In this document: positions 8,833 through 17,936 of the stretch, piece by piece
Numbering within the stretch: the stretch's first letter is position 1
Layout of the letters: the number at the start of each line of letters is the position of its first letter
Origin: Ensifer adhaerens
Lineage (GTDB): Bacteria > Pseudomonadota > Alphaproteobacteria > Rhizobiales > Rhizobiaceae
DNA length: 64,000 nucleotides
Assembly (NCBI RefSeq): GCF_002007205.1
Contig: NZ_LAZS01000009.1
Location: forward strand, 1 to 64,000
Direction of reading: 5' to 3'
The notes under the pieces: model-generated
What the model saw: only the letters and a program-made list of their open reading frames with translations
Told to the model about the DNA's origin: nothing
The model's database searches: none
Translations under genes and position numbers: made by a program

Positions 8833-9895
8833 GTGCTGTTGCCTCGTCGGTCTCCCGCTGGCGCTTGCCGAGTTCGGCATCGACAAGTGGCTTTACCCGG
8901 GTGCCCAGGAGTTCGATCGAGCGCAGGAAGTCCCGGTGCGGCATTTGCCCGACATCCGTCTGGAAGAACTGGCGTTGATGGCCGATGCTCTTGTGAAGCG
9001 TCACGATCCGCTCGGCGATCTCCTCGGGATGACCCACAAAGAGCGCACCCGCGCCGCTTGCTTCCGTGTCGTAGTGAAACCGCGGCGGCGGCGCAAATCC
9101 GCGAATCCGGCCGATCTGTTCCATGACCGCGTGCCAGTGCGTCCAGAAGAAGTCCTTGGCTCGTTTGGCGTCGTCCCCGACAAAACCGGGACTCGCGACA
9201 GACACCTTGATCTTCTCCGGTCCGTGTCCAGTCTGCTCGGCCGCACGTCTGTAGAGATCCGCCAGGGGTGCGAACCGGTGCGCCTGGCCGCCGATGATCG
9301 CATAGGAAATCGGCAGGCCGAGCAGGCCGGCGCGAACCGACGAATGCGGATTGCCGCCCGTCGCGAGCCAGATCGGCAAGGTTCCCCTTTCGGGCCGCGG
9401 CACGACCAGCGCGTCGTTCAGGGCCGGCCGGAATTTACCGGACCAGGTGACGGTCTCGCTCTCATTGATCTTCAGGAGCAGATCGAGCTTCTCGGCGTAG
9501 AGTTCGTCATAGTCGTTGAGGCTCTGGCCGAAGAGCGGAAACGATTCCGTTGACGAACCGCGGCCCGCCGTGATCTCGGCGCGCCCGTTCGAAACGGCAT
9601 CGAGGGTTGCGAATTGCTGATAGACCCGCACCGGGTCGTCGGTGCTGAGCACGGTCACGGCGCTGCCGAGCTTGATGGTCGAGGTGGACGAGGCCGCGGC
9701 GCCCAGAATAACCGTGGCGGCGGACGCCGGCATTTCGCGCGTATGATGTTCGCCGATCCCGAAATAGTCGAGACCCACCTGGTCTGCGAGCTGGATGGCC
9801 TCGAGCAGGTTGCGCGTCGCTTGCGCGGTCGAACCGAGTTCGCCGGTTGCGGCATCGCGCTGTACGTCGCCGAAGCTGTAGATCCCTAGTTCCAT
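8825..9895 (-). CDS. LLM class flavin-dependent oxidoreductase
   Basis: 356 aa, of the luciferase-like monooxygenase fold. It opens with MELGIYSFGD; GIGEHH is near residue 47 and an ITAGRGSS loop near 107. These proteins use FMN or another reduced flavin to oxidise small organics. The start is set by CAGGAGAAG 6-7 nt upstream; the open frame further up has no site. It is the middle gene of the operon with the isochorismatase-like hydrolase (80 nt upstream) and the NAD(P)-binding reductase (overlapping downstream). The reductase may supply reducing power, which is inference. Confidence 0.88.
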   Translation of the reverse strand: MELGIYSFGDVQRDAATGELGSTAQATRNLLEAIQLADQVGLDYFGIGEHHTREMPASAATVILGAAASSTSTIKLGSAVTVLSTDDPVRVYQQFATLDAVSNGRAEITAGRGSSTESFPLFGQSLNDYDELYAEKLDLLLKINESETVTWSGKFRPALNDALVVPRPERGTLPIWLATGGNPHSSVRAGLLGLPISYAIIGGQAHRFAPLADLYRRAAEQTGHGPEKIKVSVASPGFVGDDAKRAKDFFWTHWHAVMEQIGRIRGFAPPPRFHYDTEASGAGALFVGHPEEIAERIVTLHKSIGHQRQFFQTDVGQMPHRDFLRSIELLGTRVKPLVDAELGKRQRETDEATAHA

Positions 9896-9975
9896 CGACT
9901 TCTCCTGATGTACTCTCATTCGACGGCGCTTCGGCGCCGGGGCAAAGCGCCCGGCGCCATCCGGGCGCGACGGTC

Positions 9976-10653
9976 TTAGCCGCGCTGCGAGTCCAGCTGT
10001 TCCTGGTCCTTTTCGACCTGCTGGGCCTTGAGGTAGCTTTCGATCAGCAGCTGATATTCCGGGAAGATCCTGGTGTAGATCTCGGCCCACTGCTGGGCGT
10101 CGTCGCGATGCCAGGTGCGCTGCAGTTCGGAGGCGACCGCTGCCGTATCCATCGGCACGACGCCGGCCTGAACGACGCGGGCAAGGGTGATCTCCTCGGC
10201 CATCTTCGAATAGGTGCCCGAAGCATCGACGACGACGAAGACCTTGTAGCCGTCATGGACGGCGCTGATTGCCGGGAAGGCCATGCAGACGCTGGTGATC
10301 GTGCCGGCGATGATCAGGGTCTTGCGGCCGGTCTCCTTGACGGCGGCGACGAAGTCCGGGTTGTCCCAGGCGTTGATCTCGCCACGGCGGGCGACATACT
10401 TGGCATGCGGCGCGTTGGCATGGATTTCCGGGATCAGCGGGCCGTTCGGGCCCTGCGGCACGGAGGCCGTGGTGATGACCGGCATCTTCGTCAGCGTCGC
10501 CATGCTGGCAAGCGCTGCCGCATGGGCCCGCAGCTTCGGCATCGGCATGTCGTTGACGGTCTGGAACAGGCCGCTCTGGTGGTCGATCAAAAGCATCACC
10601 GCATCATCGGGATCGATAACCGGGCGCTGTCCGTTGAAGTTTGCTGGGGTCAT
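9976..10653 (-). CDS. Isochorismatase-like cysteine hydrolase (YcaC type)
   Basis: 225 aa. The cysteine-hydrolase triad is visible: LLIDHQSGLF (Asp near residue 23), the central Lys region, and GTITSVCMAFPA with the catalytic Cys near 122. The VCMAF pattern and length match YcaC-like hydrolases of unknown substrate more than true isochorismatases. AGAGAAAGGAACC precedes the ATG. It is the first gene of a minus-strand operon with an LLM oxidoreductase and an NAD(P)-binding reductase. Confidence 0.88.
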   Translation of the reverse strand: MTPANFNGQRPVIDPDDAVMLLIDHQSGLFQTVNDMPMPKLRAHAAALASMATLTKMPVITTASVPQGPNGPLIPEIHANAPHAKYVARRGEINAWDNPDFVAAVKETGRKTLIIAGTITSVCMAFPAISAVHDGYKVFVVVDASGTYSKMAEEITLARVVQAGVVPMDTAAVASELQRTWHRDDAQQWAEIYTRIFPEYQLLIESYLKAQQVEKDQEQLDSQRG

Positions 10654-11207
10654 GTCGGTTCCTTTCTCTTGATTGCTCGGACCGTTTCTGATTGAGCGGC
10701 CTTCGATGACTAAGAGAATAGGGATGATACAAATTGGCGGTAGACACCTGGATTGAGCTTCTATGTCTCACTTCTAGGACAATTCAGCCGGCTTGATCAC
10801 GCAAGCGCGTCGGCACGGGGACGAGCGAAGCTTGGCGCAGGCGCGTTTGAGCGGCCCAATGAAATGGGACGAACACAATGGGACGAACCATGCCGAAACG
10901 GCGCTACTTGTCCGCTCCTTGGGGGGCGTATCGGTGTGAACCGCGCCGGGCTTTTTGGCGCGACGCCTTGCGAGCGGCCGCCGCGTGAAACGCAACGGCG
11001 CGATGGTCGACGTCGACTGGGCGCACGCCAGACGACGCACCGTGGACATTCAGGAGCGCGTCTTCGCCCTCGCCGAGACCATCAATCTCACGTGAGTTTG
11101 GTCAACGGCTCGGACCTCGCCCCGGAATGTAACGCACCCAACCGTCGGGATGATCGGTGGTGATGACGAGGTCGAGGACCCCTGACGGTCAGTGCCGACG
11201 CTGACCG
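10654..11207. other. Intergenic region with no convincing gene
   Basis: This holds the promoter of the isochorismatase-LLM operon (the AT-richer part around 10705-10740) and otherwise no supported gene. A plus-strand open stretch from a GTG at 10984 to a TGA at about 11095 reads VKRNGAMVDVDW and onwards with plausible codon use. It may be the tail of a decayed gene, but I recognise no family. A tandem repeat sits at 10863-10888. Confidence 0.4.
10863..10888. repeat. Tandem 14-bp repeat (two copies)
   Basis: AATGGGACGAAC occurs at 10863-10874 and again at 10877-10888, a 14-nt period. Two copies only; no gene is involved and the role is unknown. Confidence 0.5.
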
Positions 11208-11211
11208 TCAG
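11182..11211. terminator. Hairpin terminator at the end of the LysE gene
   Basis: CTGACGGTCAG (11182-11192) and CTGACCGTCAG (11201-11211) are perfect 11-bp complementary arms around an 8-nt loop. The structure overlaps the stop codon of the minus-strand LysE-family gene, the right place for its terminator. No long T-run follows. Confidence 0.6.
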
Positions 11212-11846
11212 CCGATTGTTCGCGCGCTGTCGGTCATCAGCTTGATGCCGAGCGCGCCCACCACCGCGCCGGCGGCCCGGTCAATCCAGGTCTTGGAGCG
11301 CAGATAGACGACCCGCGGTGCATGCGCGGAAAAGCCGACGGCGACGATTGCGTACCACAGGAACTCGTTGATGAAGAGCAGGGGCGGAAGGGCGAGCAGC
11401 ATCCAGGTGGGTGTCGGCGACGGCAGCAGCGCGGCGAACATCGAAGCGTAGAAGATCGCCGTCTTCGGGTTGGAGATCTGAACGAAAAGCCCCCGCAGCA
11501 GAGATTTCCAGAGCGTGCCCGGCTGGTCGGCGGGCGTTTCGGCAATCGTTATCTTTTGCGGTGCAGCCCGCCAGATGCCGATGCCGATCCAGACCAGATA
11601 GGCGCCACCGGCGAGCCTCAAGAGGATGTTGAGCCATTCGACCTGGAGAAGGATCGCCGTCAGGCCGGCGACCGCAATGCAGGCGAACAGGAAGCCGCCA
11701 ATGCCCATGCCGACCGCCGCCATCAAGCCGTCGGCGCGCGACCGGGCGATCGCGATGCGCGACACCACGATGAAGCTCGGGCCAGGGCTCATGGCGCCAA
11801 GCAGGAAGACGCCCAGGATGGAGGCAAGAATTGCGAGTTCATGCAT
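11208..11846 (-). CDS. LysE/RhtB family amino-acid exporter
   Basis: 212 aa with about six hydrophobic segments, the standard size for LysE/RhtB translocators. The diagnostic N-terminal LGAMSPGPSF is at residues 16-25. These inner-membrane proteins export amino acids or homoserine lactone-like compounds; the substrate is unknown. GAGAGGATAG precedes the ATG. The gene ends inside a perfect hairpin. The MFS gene upstream on the same strand is 122 nt away and is probably separate. Confidence 0.92.
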   Translation of the reverse strand: MHELAILASILGVFLLGAMSPGPSFIVVSRIAIARSRADGLMAAVGMGIGGFLFACIAVAGLTAILLQVEWLNILLRLAGGAYLVWIGIGIWRAAPQKITIAETPADQPGTLWKSLLRGLFVQISNPKTAIFYASMFAALLPSPTPTWMLLALPPLLFINEFLWYAIVAVGFSAHAPRVVYLRSKTWIDRAAGAVVGALGIKLMTDSARTIG

Positions 11847-11968
11847 GTCGCTATCCTCTCGTTAGAAAGCGCCGCCAGCGCGGGACGATTATGAAACGCG
11901 TTGCATCATTCCTCAATCGGGCGCGTGTCGCTCCTGCTGGCTCCACTGAGTAAGCGGTAAGATACCCC

Positions 11969-13177
11969 TCAATGGTGACCTTCCTCGATCTTCGGGAGGA
12001 ACCAGGCGAGAAGTCCCGCAAGCGGAAGGAAGGAGCAGACGTAATAGACCGTTTCGACACCGTAGCGGTCGGCCAGTATTCCGAGAAGCGCCGCTGCAAT
12101 GCCGCCCAGGCCGAAGTTCAGGCCGTAGAACAACCCGCCGATGAGCCCTATGCGGTGCGGCAGCAACTCGATGGCGTAAATCAGGATCGATGCGAAGGCG
12201 CTCGCCATGATCAGGTTGATCATCACCGTCAGCACGCCGGTCCAGAACAGGTCGACATGGGGCAGCATGAGCGTCAGAGGGAGCGGTCCGAGAACCGAAA
12301 TCCAGATGATCCGGTAGCGCCCGATGCGATCGCCGACAATGCCGCCGATCAGCGCCCCTGCGGCCGACGCCAGCAGGAAGATGAACAGCATCATCTGTGC
12401 GGAAGGGATGGAAAGGCCGAACCGCTCCATGAGGTAGAAGGTGTAGAACGAGCGGAAGCTTTCGCCATAGGCGTTCTTGGTGAACATCAGCAGCGTCAGC
12501 ACCACCAGGCCTGCGCCGATCGTCGCCGGTGCATGACGGATGCCGCCGCCCGCCTGCTTGCCCTCCGCCCGCAACGCCATGAATGCGGCGCTGATCTCCC
12601 GCTGCTTGCCGCCGATCCAGGCGAGAAGCACCATGGCCAGCAAGGCGAGAGCGGCGAACCAGGCGAGGCTCGGCTGTCCCCAGGGAACGATGATCAGCGC
12701 GGCGAAGACCGGGCCGAGCGCGCCGCCTGCCTGGCCGCCGACCTGAAACAGTCCCTGTGCCAATCCCTGTCGACCGCCGGCGGCATAGCGGGCCATGCGC
12801 GTGGCTTCGGGATGGAAGATCGACGATCCGATGCCGATGAGCGCGACCGAGACGAGGATCATCGCATAGCTGTCGGCAAGAGCGAGGCTGACCAATCCGG
12901 AGAGCGTGAACATCATCCCGACGACCGGCGAATAGGGTGCGGGGTGTTTGTCCGTGACCATGCCGATCGCAGGCTGCAGCAGCGACCCGGCAATCTGGAA
13001 GGTCATGGTGATCATGCCGATCTGCACGAAATCCAGTGCATAGGCATCCTTCAGGATCGGATAGGCGGCCGGGATCAGCGACTGCATGAGGTCGTTGAGG
13101 AGGTGGGTAAGCCCCAGAACGACCAGGACCGCAAGATGCGTCTTGGGCCGTGTCATAGCAGGGATGGCGACTGTCAT
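11969..13177 (-). CDS. MFS transporter, fosmidomycin-resistance (Fsr) type
   Basis: 402 aa with twelve predicted helices. The GLTHLLNDLMQSLIPAAYP opening and the VTDKHPAPYSP loop are typical of the Fsr branch of MFS exporters. Fsr pumps fosmidomycin and related compounds in E. coli; the substrate here is not known. The start MTVAIPAM at 13177 has GGAGCC upstream; the longer frame is ignored because it runs into non-coding DNA. No regulator is adjacent. Confidence 0.9.
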   Translation of the reverse strand: MTVAIPAMTRPKTHLAVLVVLGLTHLLNDLMQSLIPAAYPILKDAYALDFVQIGMITMTFQIAGSLLQPAIGMVTDKHPAPYSPVVGMMFTLSGLVSLALADSYAMILVSVALIGIGSSIFHPEATRMARYAAGGRQGLAQGLFQVGGQAGGALGPVFAALIIVPWGQPSLAWFAALALLAMVLLAWIGGKQREISAAFMALRAEGKQAGGGIRHAPATIGAGLVVLTLLMFTKNAYGESFRSFYTFYLMERFGLSIPSAQMMLFIFLLASAAGALIGGIVGDRIGRYRIIWISVLGPLPLTLMLPHVDLFWTGVLTVMINLIMASAFASILIYAIELLPHRIGLIGGLFYGLNFGLGGIAAALLGILADRYGVETVYYVCSFLPLAGLLAWFLPKIEEGHH

Positions 13178-13627
13178 GGCTGATTTCTTGGCTCCAGGGA
13201 TTCCGGGAAATGGCTTGCGGCGATGGCCGCGCGCCGGGGAGCTTATGCATCCTGCGATAGGCGGGCAACCACCACGCAACGTCACGCGCGAAAAAAATGC
13301 GGCGGCGGAACGGGAGGTCAGAAGCGTTCGAACACGTTCTTGACCGGCCGTCGACAGGGGACAGCCCGGGGCTGCCCTGCAAGCTCACCGCTCCTGCCTC
13401 GGCCACCCTTGCTTGCGCCGATGCGGTCGCGCCCTTCCCGTCGAAGTGCATCGCGGCAAGTGTCCGGACGAACAGGACCTTCAGGTTGCTGAGGCCCTCC
13501 GACAGCGAAAGCACCCGATCTTTTCATCCCCGGCCCGTGTTGCAACGATCGCAGTGCAGCCTCTAAGCTTGGGTCATGGGATGTTCCTTCCATGAGTGAG
13601 CATTCGTTGTGAGGAGATGCGTGCGGC
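13178..13627. other. Intergenic region between the Fsr-like MFS and SDR genes
   Basis: About 450 bp on the promoter side of the MFS gene. Open frames are present on both strands, but their codon use and lack of ribosome binding sites do not support a gene, and none resembles a known family. No repeat or clear hairpin was noticed. Confidence 0.35.
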
Positions 13628-14365
13628 TCAGCACATGCCGCCGTTTGCCCGGATGACCTGGCCGTTGATCCACGCGCCTTCCGGTCCGGCGAGGAAAGAA
13701 ACGACGCGGGCGATATCTTCGGGTTCGGCAAGCCGTTCGAGAGGGTTCATCCTGGCCATGCGGTCAAGCAGTTCAGGGCTCTTGCCGCTCAGGAACAGCT
13801 CTGTCGCCACCGGGCCGGGGGCGATGGCGTTCACGCGAATGCCGCGGCCGCGCATCTCCTGGGCCAACACCTGGGTCAGTCCTTCAACGGCCGCCTTGGT
13901 GGCAATGTAGATGCCATAGGTCGGCAGGCGCATGCCAATCACGCTCGACGAGACGTTGATGATACGGCCATCGTTGCGCAGCCGTCTCGCCGCTTCACGG
14001 CAGACGTTGAACGTGCCCTTGAGGTTTATCGCGATGGTCTCGTTGACGACGTCGTCGGCGACGTCGGCGATCGGGGCAAGCTTCATGATGCCGGCGCTGT
14101 TGACGACGACGTCCACTCCGCCGAAGGCTTGGGTGGCCGTGTCGAACATCGCCGCGACCGCGCGGGCATCGCTGACATCCGCCTGAACGATGCGCGCGTC
14201 GCCACCTGCGCCGATGATTTCGTCTGCGACCGCCTTGGCCGCCTCGGTGCGTCCCGCATAGTTCACGACAATCTTGAAGCCGTCACGGGCGAGGCCCCTG
14301 GCGATTTCCGCCCCGATGCCCCGCGACGCTCCGGTAACGAGTGCGACCTTGCTGCTGTTGCTCAT
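13628..14365 (-). CDS. SDR family oxidoreductase
   Basis: 245 aa, classical short-chain dehydrogenase. The cofactor motif TGASRGIG is at 11-18, NSAG at 89-92, the catalytic Ser near 140, and the Tyr153-x-x-x-Lys157 pair in YIATK. The end reads GQVIRANGGMC, like FabG-type reductases. It is likely a cytosolic NADP-dependent ketone/alcohol reductase of unknown substrate. It is divergent from a LysR gene, the usual layout for LysR-controlled reductases, but that regulator is frameshifted. Confidence 0.92.
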   Translation of the reverse strand: MSNSSKVALVTGASRGIGAEIARGLARDGFKIVVNYAGRTEAAKAVADEIIGAGGDARIVQADVSDARAVAAMFDTATQAFGGVDVVVNSAGIMKLAPIADVADDVVNETIAINLKGTFNVCREAARRLRNDGRIINVSSSVIGMRLPTYGIYIATKAAVEGLTQVLAQEMRGRGIRVNAIAPGPVATELFLSGKSPELLDRMARMNPLERLAEPEDIARVVSFLAGPEGAWINGQVIRANGGMC

Positions 14366-14478
14366 TTTTCAAGCCCTTGCGTTGTTCGGTCTATTGATCG
14401 AGAGGAGGATACGCCTGGCATGAGAGAAGAAAAAATGCATAGTTGGTAGGGGAGCAATAACCGAAAGTATGAGTCGTC

Positions 14479-15371
14479 ATGACGTTTGATGCGCGCCTGC
14501 TCAGCGGGATCGGTGTGCTTTCTGCGGTCGTCGAGGCCGGCAGCTTTGCCCGGGCGGGCGAAGCCATGGGATTGACGCAGCCTGCTATCAGCCGCGCGGT
14601 TGCACGTTTGGAGGAGCGTGTCGGCATCCGAATTTTCAATCGAAGCGCCCGGGCAATCTCGCTGACGGACGAGGGACGGCGGTTTTATGAACTCGTCGCG
14701 CCGCGATCGAGGAGGCCGCCATCATGGCGGGGGCGGCCAAGACGCGGGTGCGCGGCAAGTTGCGAGTCAATGTCGATGGGACGTTCGGGCATTTTGTGCT
14801 CGCCCCAAGGATCAATGACTTTCTCGAACGCTATCCGGAACTGTCGGTCGAGATCTTCGTGCGCGACGCGATCGGGGATTTTGTCGGCGAAGGGACGGAT
14901 GTCGCCGTGCGGTTCGGCGAACCCGGCGCGCATTCGATGCAAACGGAACTTCTGCTGGAAACGCGCGTGTTCACCTGCGTTTCGGCCAAGTATCTCGAGA
15001 GGAATGGCGAACCGAAAACTCCCGCCGATCTCTCGAACGGGCACCAGTGCGTCCTCATCCGCGATCCGGTAACCGGGCGTGCCTTCACCTGGGAGTTTCA
15101 GCGCCGGGGCGAAACCGTGCCATTCGCGGCGACCGGCCGGGTCACGGTCAATGACACGGGTTCGCTCCTTGGCGCCTGCCGTAGCGGCGCTGGCATCGCG
15201 CAGTTGCTCGAACTCTATGTCAGGGACGAATTGGCGGACGGCGATCTGATCCAGATCCTGCCGGATTGGTCGGAGGAAACCTTTCCGCTCCATGCCTATT
15301 ATCGCCGCTCGGATCTCATGCCGGCAAAGCTGCGGGCCTTTCTCGACTTCGTACGCGAGATCGTCGCGTAG
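14479..15371 (+). pseudogene. LysR family regulator, frameshifted
   Basis: The N-terminal part (from 14479) has a complete LysR helix-turn-helix: SFARAGEAMGLTQPAISRAV and LEERVGIRIFNRS. Just after FYELVAP, near 14701-14704, the reading frame changes. The rest of the LysR effector domain continues in the -1 frame as IEEAAIMAGAAKTRVRGKL and on to a stop at 15371. Restoring one G (CCGGCGATC for CCGCGATC) would join the two parts into one protein of about 297 aa. It is therefore a one-base deletion, either real inactivation or a sequencing error. It is divergent from the SDR gene that it would be expected to regulate. Confidence 0.85.
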
Positions 15372-15395
15372 GCGCTTCGGTCGCCCTACCCGGCG

Positions 15396-16286
15396 CTAGG
15401 GCCGCCACCGGACATGCTCGATAAGCGCGCGCAGCTTCGGCGCAAGGTTCCGCCGATCGGGAAAATAGAGGTAGAAGCCCGCGAATGGCGGGAAGTAGTC
15501 TTCGAGAAGCGGCACCAGTTGTCCCGACGAAACATAGGGCCGGAAGGTTTCCTCCATGCCGAACGTTATGCCGCCCCCGGCACAGGCGGTGCGGATCATC
15601 AGCCACATGTCGTTGGTCGTGATCTGGGGGTTCACGGCGACATCGAACTCGCGTCCACCCTTGCCGAACTCCCAGCGGTAAGGCGCGGTCTGCGGTGCCG
15701 GACGCCAGCCGATGCAGCGATGCAAAGCGAGGTCCGACGGTTGCAAAGGCTTGCCGAAGCGTTCGATGTAGGATGGGGCCGCCACTGCGGTCTGGCGTTG
15801 CTCGGCCGATACCGGCACCGCGATCATGTCCTGTTCGATGACTTCGCCGAGCCGCACCCCGGCGTCATAACCTTGGGCGACAATGTCGAATTCCTCGTCC
15901 GTGACGGTCACATCGATCTCGACCGTGGGGTAGGCCGCAGCAAAACTTGCGAGCAACGGCCCCGAGATGAACCTTTCGGCGATCGAGGACACGGCCAATC
16001 GCAACAGGCCCGTCGGAGCCATGTCCCGATCCGCCACGGCGTCCAGGGCCAGGCCGACTTCTTGAAGGGCCGGCGCCACGCGCTGGTAAAGTTGCGCGCC
16101 AGCTTCGGTAAGGCTGACGCTGCGTGTCGTTCGTTGGACGAGCGCCACCCCGAGCCGATCTTCGAGACGGCGCAGCGACTGGCTGACCGCAGATCGGGTA
16201 ACGCCCAGATGCTCCGCGGCCGCGCGGAAACTGCGGGCCTCCGCAACGGCCATGAAGACGGAAATAACATTCAGATCAACGGCCAT
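15396..16286 (-). CDS. LysR family transcriptional regulator
   Basis: 296 aa, usual LysR length. The helix-turn-helix is at about residues 18-40 (SFRAAAEHLGVTRSAVSQSL, then LEDRLGVALVQR), followed by an effector-binding domain with the YDAGVRLGE pattern common in the CrgA/AaeR-like branch. The start MAVDLN is chosen by homology of the N terminus; the frame is open further upstream without support. It converges with the frameshifted LysR gene (24 nt apart). The target is not clear, since the neighbouring Atu4866/CMD pair is on the same strand. Confidence 0.9.
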   Translation of the reverse strand: MAVDLNVISVFMAVAEARSFRAAAEHLGVTRSAVSQSLRRLEDRLGVALVQRTTRSVSLTEAGAQLYQRVAPALQEVGLALDAVADRDMAPTGLLRLAVSSIAERFISGPLLASFAAAYPTVEIDVTVTDEEFDIVAQGYDAGVRLGEVIEQDMIAVPVSAEQRQTAVAAPSYIERFGKPLQPSDLALHRCIGWRPAPQTAPYRWEFGKGGREFDVAVNPQITTNDMWLMIRTACAGGGITFGMEETFRPYVSSGQLVPLLEDYFPPFAGFYLYFPDRRNLAPKLRALIEHVRWRP

Positions 16287-16404
16287 TGGTCGGCTCAACT
16301 TACCTATGCCGGCGTGATTGGGCAGAGTGAAGATATAATCTTGTCCTGCCGACCGGCAACCTTCAAGGCGAGTGCAGATTCTGCGCGCGCCTTGGCTTCC
16401 GTCA

Positions 16405-16764
16405 TCACCTTTCGCGGTAAAACACCATGCCGCCATGGTGCAGCACGCCGTCGATGAACGCGCCGTCGGCGGTGAAGCCGGTGTCGTCCCAGTAGTCGAT
16501 ATGGTTTCCGGTCACGACATAGCGCCCCTGATAGGCGCTCTTTCGGTTTCCGCGCGCCTCGTCATAACGTCCGTTCGGCAACAGCTCCTGGCGGATCCGC
16601 CCGTCCCCGGTGACCCACATGCCGACATAGGGGTGATCTGCTTGCTTGCTCTCAGTCGGGCTGTTCATAATTTCCTCCGCGACGGCTTGGCGGGAGACCG
16701 GCGTGTCGAGGGACGCGAGACCGGCGATAAGCGTGGCGGCGGCAAGCTTGGGGAGATTGCTCAT
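16405..16764 (-). CDS. Atu4866 family protein, probably secreted
   Basis: 119 aa. The conserved body (HPYVGMWVTGDGRIRQELL, then GNHIDYWDDTGFTADG) matches the small beta-rich Atu4866 family first seen in Agrobacterium; its function is unknown. The first 29 residues form a likely signal peptide ending near AVAEE. A shorter start at MNSPTE is possible and would give a cytosolic form. The ATG overlaps the stop of the CMD-like gene by 4 nt (ATGA), so the two are co-translated. Confidence 0.8.
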   Translation of the reverse strand: MSNLPKLAAATLIAGLASLDTPVSRQAVAEEIMNSPTESKQADHPYVGMWVTGDGRIRQELLPNGRYDEARGNRKSAYQGRYVVTGNHIDYWDDTGFTADGAFIDGVLHHGGMVFYRER

Positions 16765-17267
16765 GGCCGCTCTCCCGCGGGCTTGTCGTTGCCCGCTTCG
16801 GCCCGCTCGGCAAAAAGCTGCGACAAGGATTGCGACGCGGCAATGGCGCGCGGAAATCCGGCCGGAACGGTTACCATGTAGATTACCTCCTTGAGCTCAT
16901 CCTCCGAAACGCCGACGTTGAGCGCGTATCCGGCATGGACCTTCATCAGGTCGGTCAGCCCGATCGCGGCGAATGCGGCGACCGCCGCGAGTTGCCGCGT
17001 CCTGTTGTCGAGACCCGGACGGGACCAGACGTCGCCAAGGGCATAGGCCTCGGTCGCGTCGGCAAGGAAGGGAAACTCCTGCCGCATCCGTTCCAGGTTG
17101 GGCTGCGTCACGCCATTGTTGAGGGTCCGGATAACGGCGGCGCCGCGTTCGCGACGCTCCTCCAGGGATTGGGCATAGGCGACCTCGGGTGAAAGGCCCA
17201 GGATAATCGCCGTACCTGCGGCTGCGAATTGCGATTGAATGCGATCAAGCACGTTTCTCTCCTCCAT
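16761..17267 (-). CDS. Exported carboxymuconolactone decarboxylase-like protein
   Basis: 168 aa. The core RTRQLAAVAAFAAIGLTDLMK and VHAGYALNVG segments match the CMD/AhpD fold. The conserved His is present, but there is no CxxC, so it is unlike AhpD and closer to the gamma-CMD branch. Residues 1-33 look like a signal peptide with cleavage after AYA, which is odd for a family usually found in the cytosol. The start MEERNV at 17267 is preceded by GGAG; the upstream open frame is not used. It is translationally coupled to the Atu4866-family gene downstream. Confidence 0.8.
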   Translation of the reverse strand: MEERNVLDRIQSQFAAAGTAIILGLSPEVAYAQSLEERRERGAAVIRTLNNGVTQPNLERMRQEFPFLADATEAYALGDVWSRPGLDNRTRQLAAVAAFAAIGLTDLMKVHAGYALNVGVSEDELKEVIYMVTVPAGFPRAIAASQSLSQLFAERAEAGNDKPAGERP

Positions 17268-17500
17268 GGGTAACGGGTGGGACGCCCGACGATCGCGAAT
17301 GTCGCCCGACCTTCCGTTGCGCTGCTGTGGTTGACGCAAAAGGTAGGCGGGAAGGATTGGAACGATAAGACGCTGATTTCTTTCCATACTGGCAAGCCAC
17401 GCTAACCAATACGTGCGCCGCGCGACGGCGGCGCGATCGCGGCCGTCTCGGTTCTGACCGGCGACGGTGTCATTCGGGCATATGGCGGTCCCCGGCGCGA

Positions 17501-17785
17501 TTGCCGTGGCTCTCGCCGGCAACCCGCGCGGCTGCGGCCCCTGCGCGCGCAGTGGACCTTGCCCGCCTGCCGCCCACCTGGATCGGCGTCGGCACACTCG
17601 ACCTGTTCGCGCAGGAATCGATGCGCTTTGCCGCTCGCCTCGTCGAGGCCGGCGTCGCCGTCGAAATGTCCGTGGTCCCCGGCGCCTATCACGGTTTCGA
17701 TACGATGGTGCCGCAGGCGCGCATTTCGGCTGATTTCATCGCCAGCTGGAAATCGGCTCTGAGCCGGTCGTTGAATGACGACTGA
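17501..17785 (+). pseudogene. C-terminal fragment of an alpha/beta hydrolase (esterase-like)
   Basis: The frame reads LPPTWIGVGTLDLFAQES, then VEMSVVPGAYHGFD, which is the C-terminal third of an acetyl-esterase/HSL-type hydrolase containing the catalytic Asp and His. The N-terminal half with the HGGG oxyanion hole and GDSAGG nucleophile is absent upstream. No good ribosome binding site precedes the ATG at 17501. I read it as a truncated relic ending 11 nt inside the next open frame. Confidence 0.7.
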
Positions 17786-17936
17786 CTGGCAGCCGCTGCA
17801 CGGTTCACGCCGCGCGCTCGCTCCCGGTGCGCAAGGGCTTTTCCGCCAGAAGGCGGCGTCCTGCTTGACGACCGCCTCCTTTCTTCCGATAGGATCAATA
17901 CATGTGTACGGGCACGCGCACGGGGAGGTGGCAACT

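Noticed and set aside
10753-11163. 136-codon plus-strand frame in the gap after the isochorismatase gene
   Set aside because: Low-complexity Arg/Gly/Pro content and no ribosome binding site. A different frame here may hold a short relic, but neither supports a gene.
11972-13183. Plus-strand frame of 403 codons opposite the Fsr-like MFS gene
   Set aside because: Composition is Asp/Gln/Arg-rich and hydrophilic, as expected from the complement of a membrane protein gene.
13318-13731. Minus-strand frame in the 13.2-13.6 kb gap
   Set aside because: It overlaps the SDR gene, has no good start, and resembles no known family.
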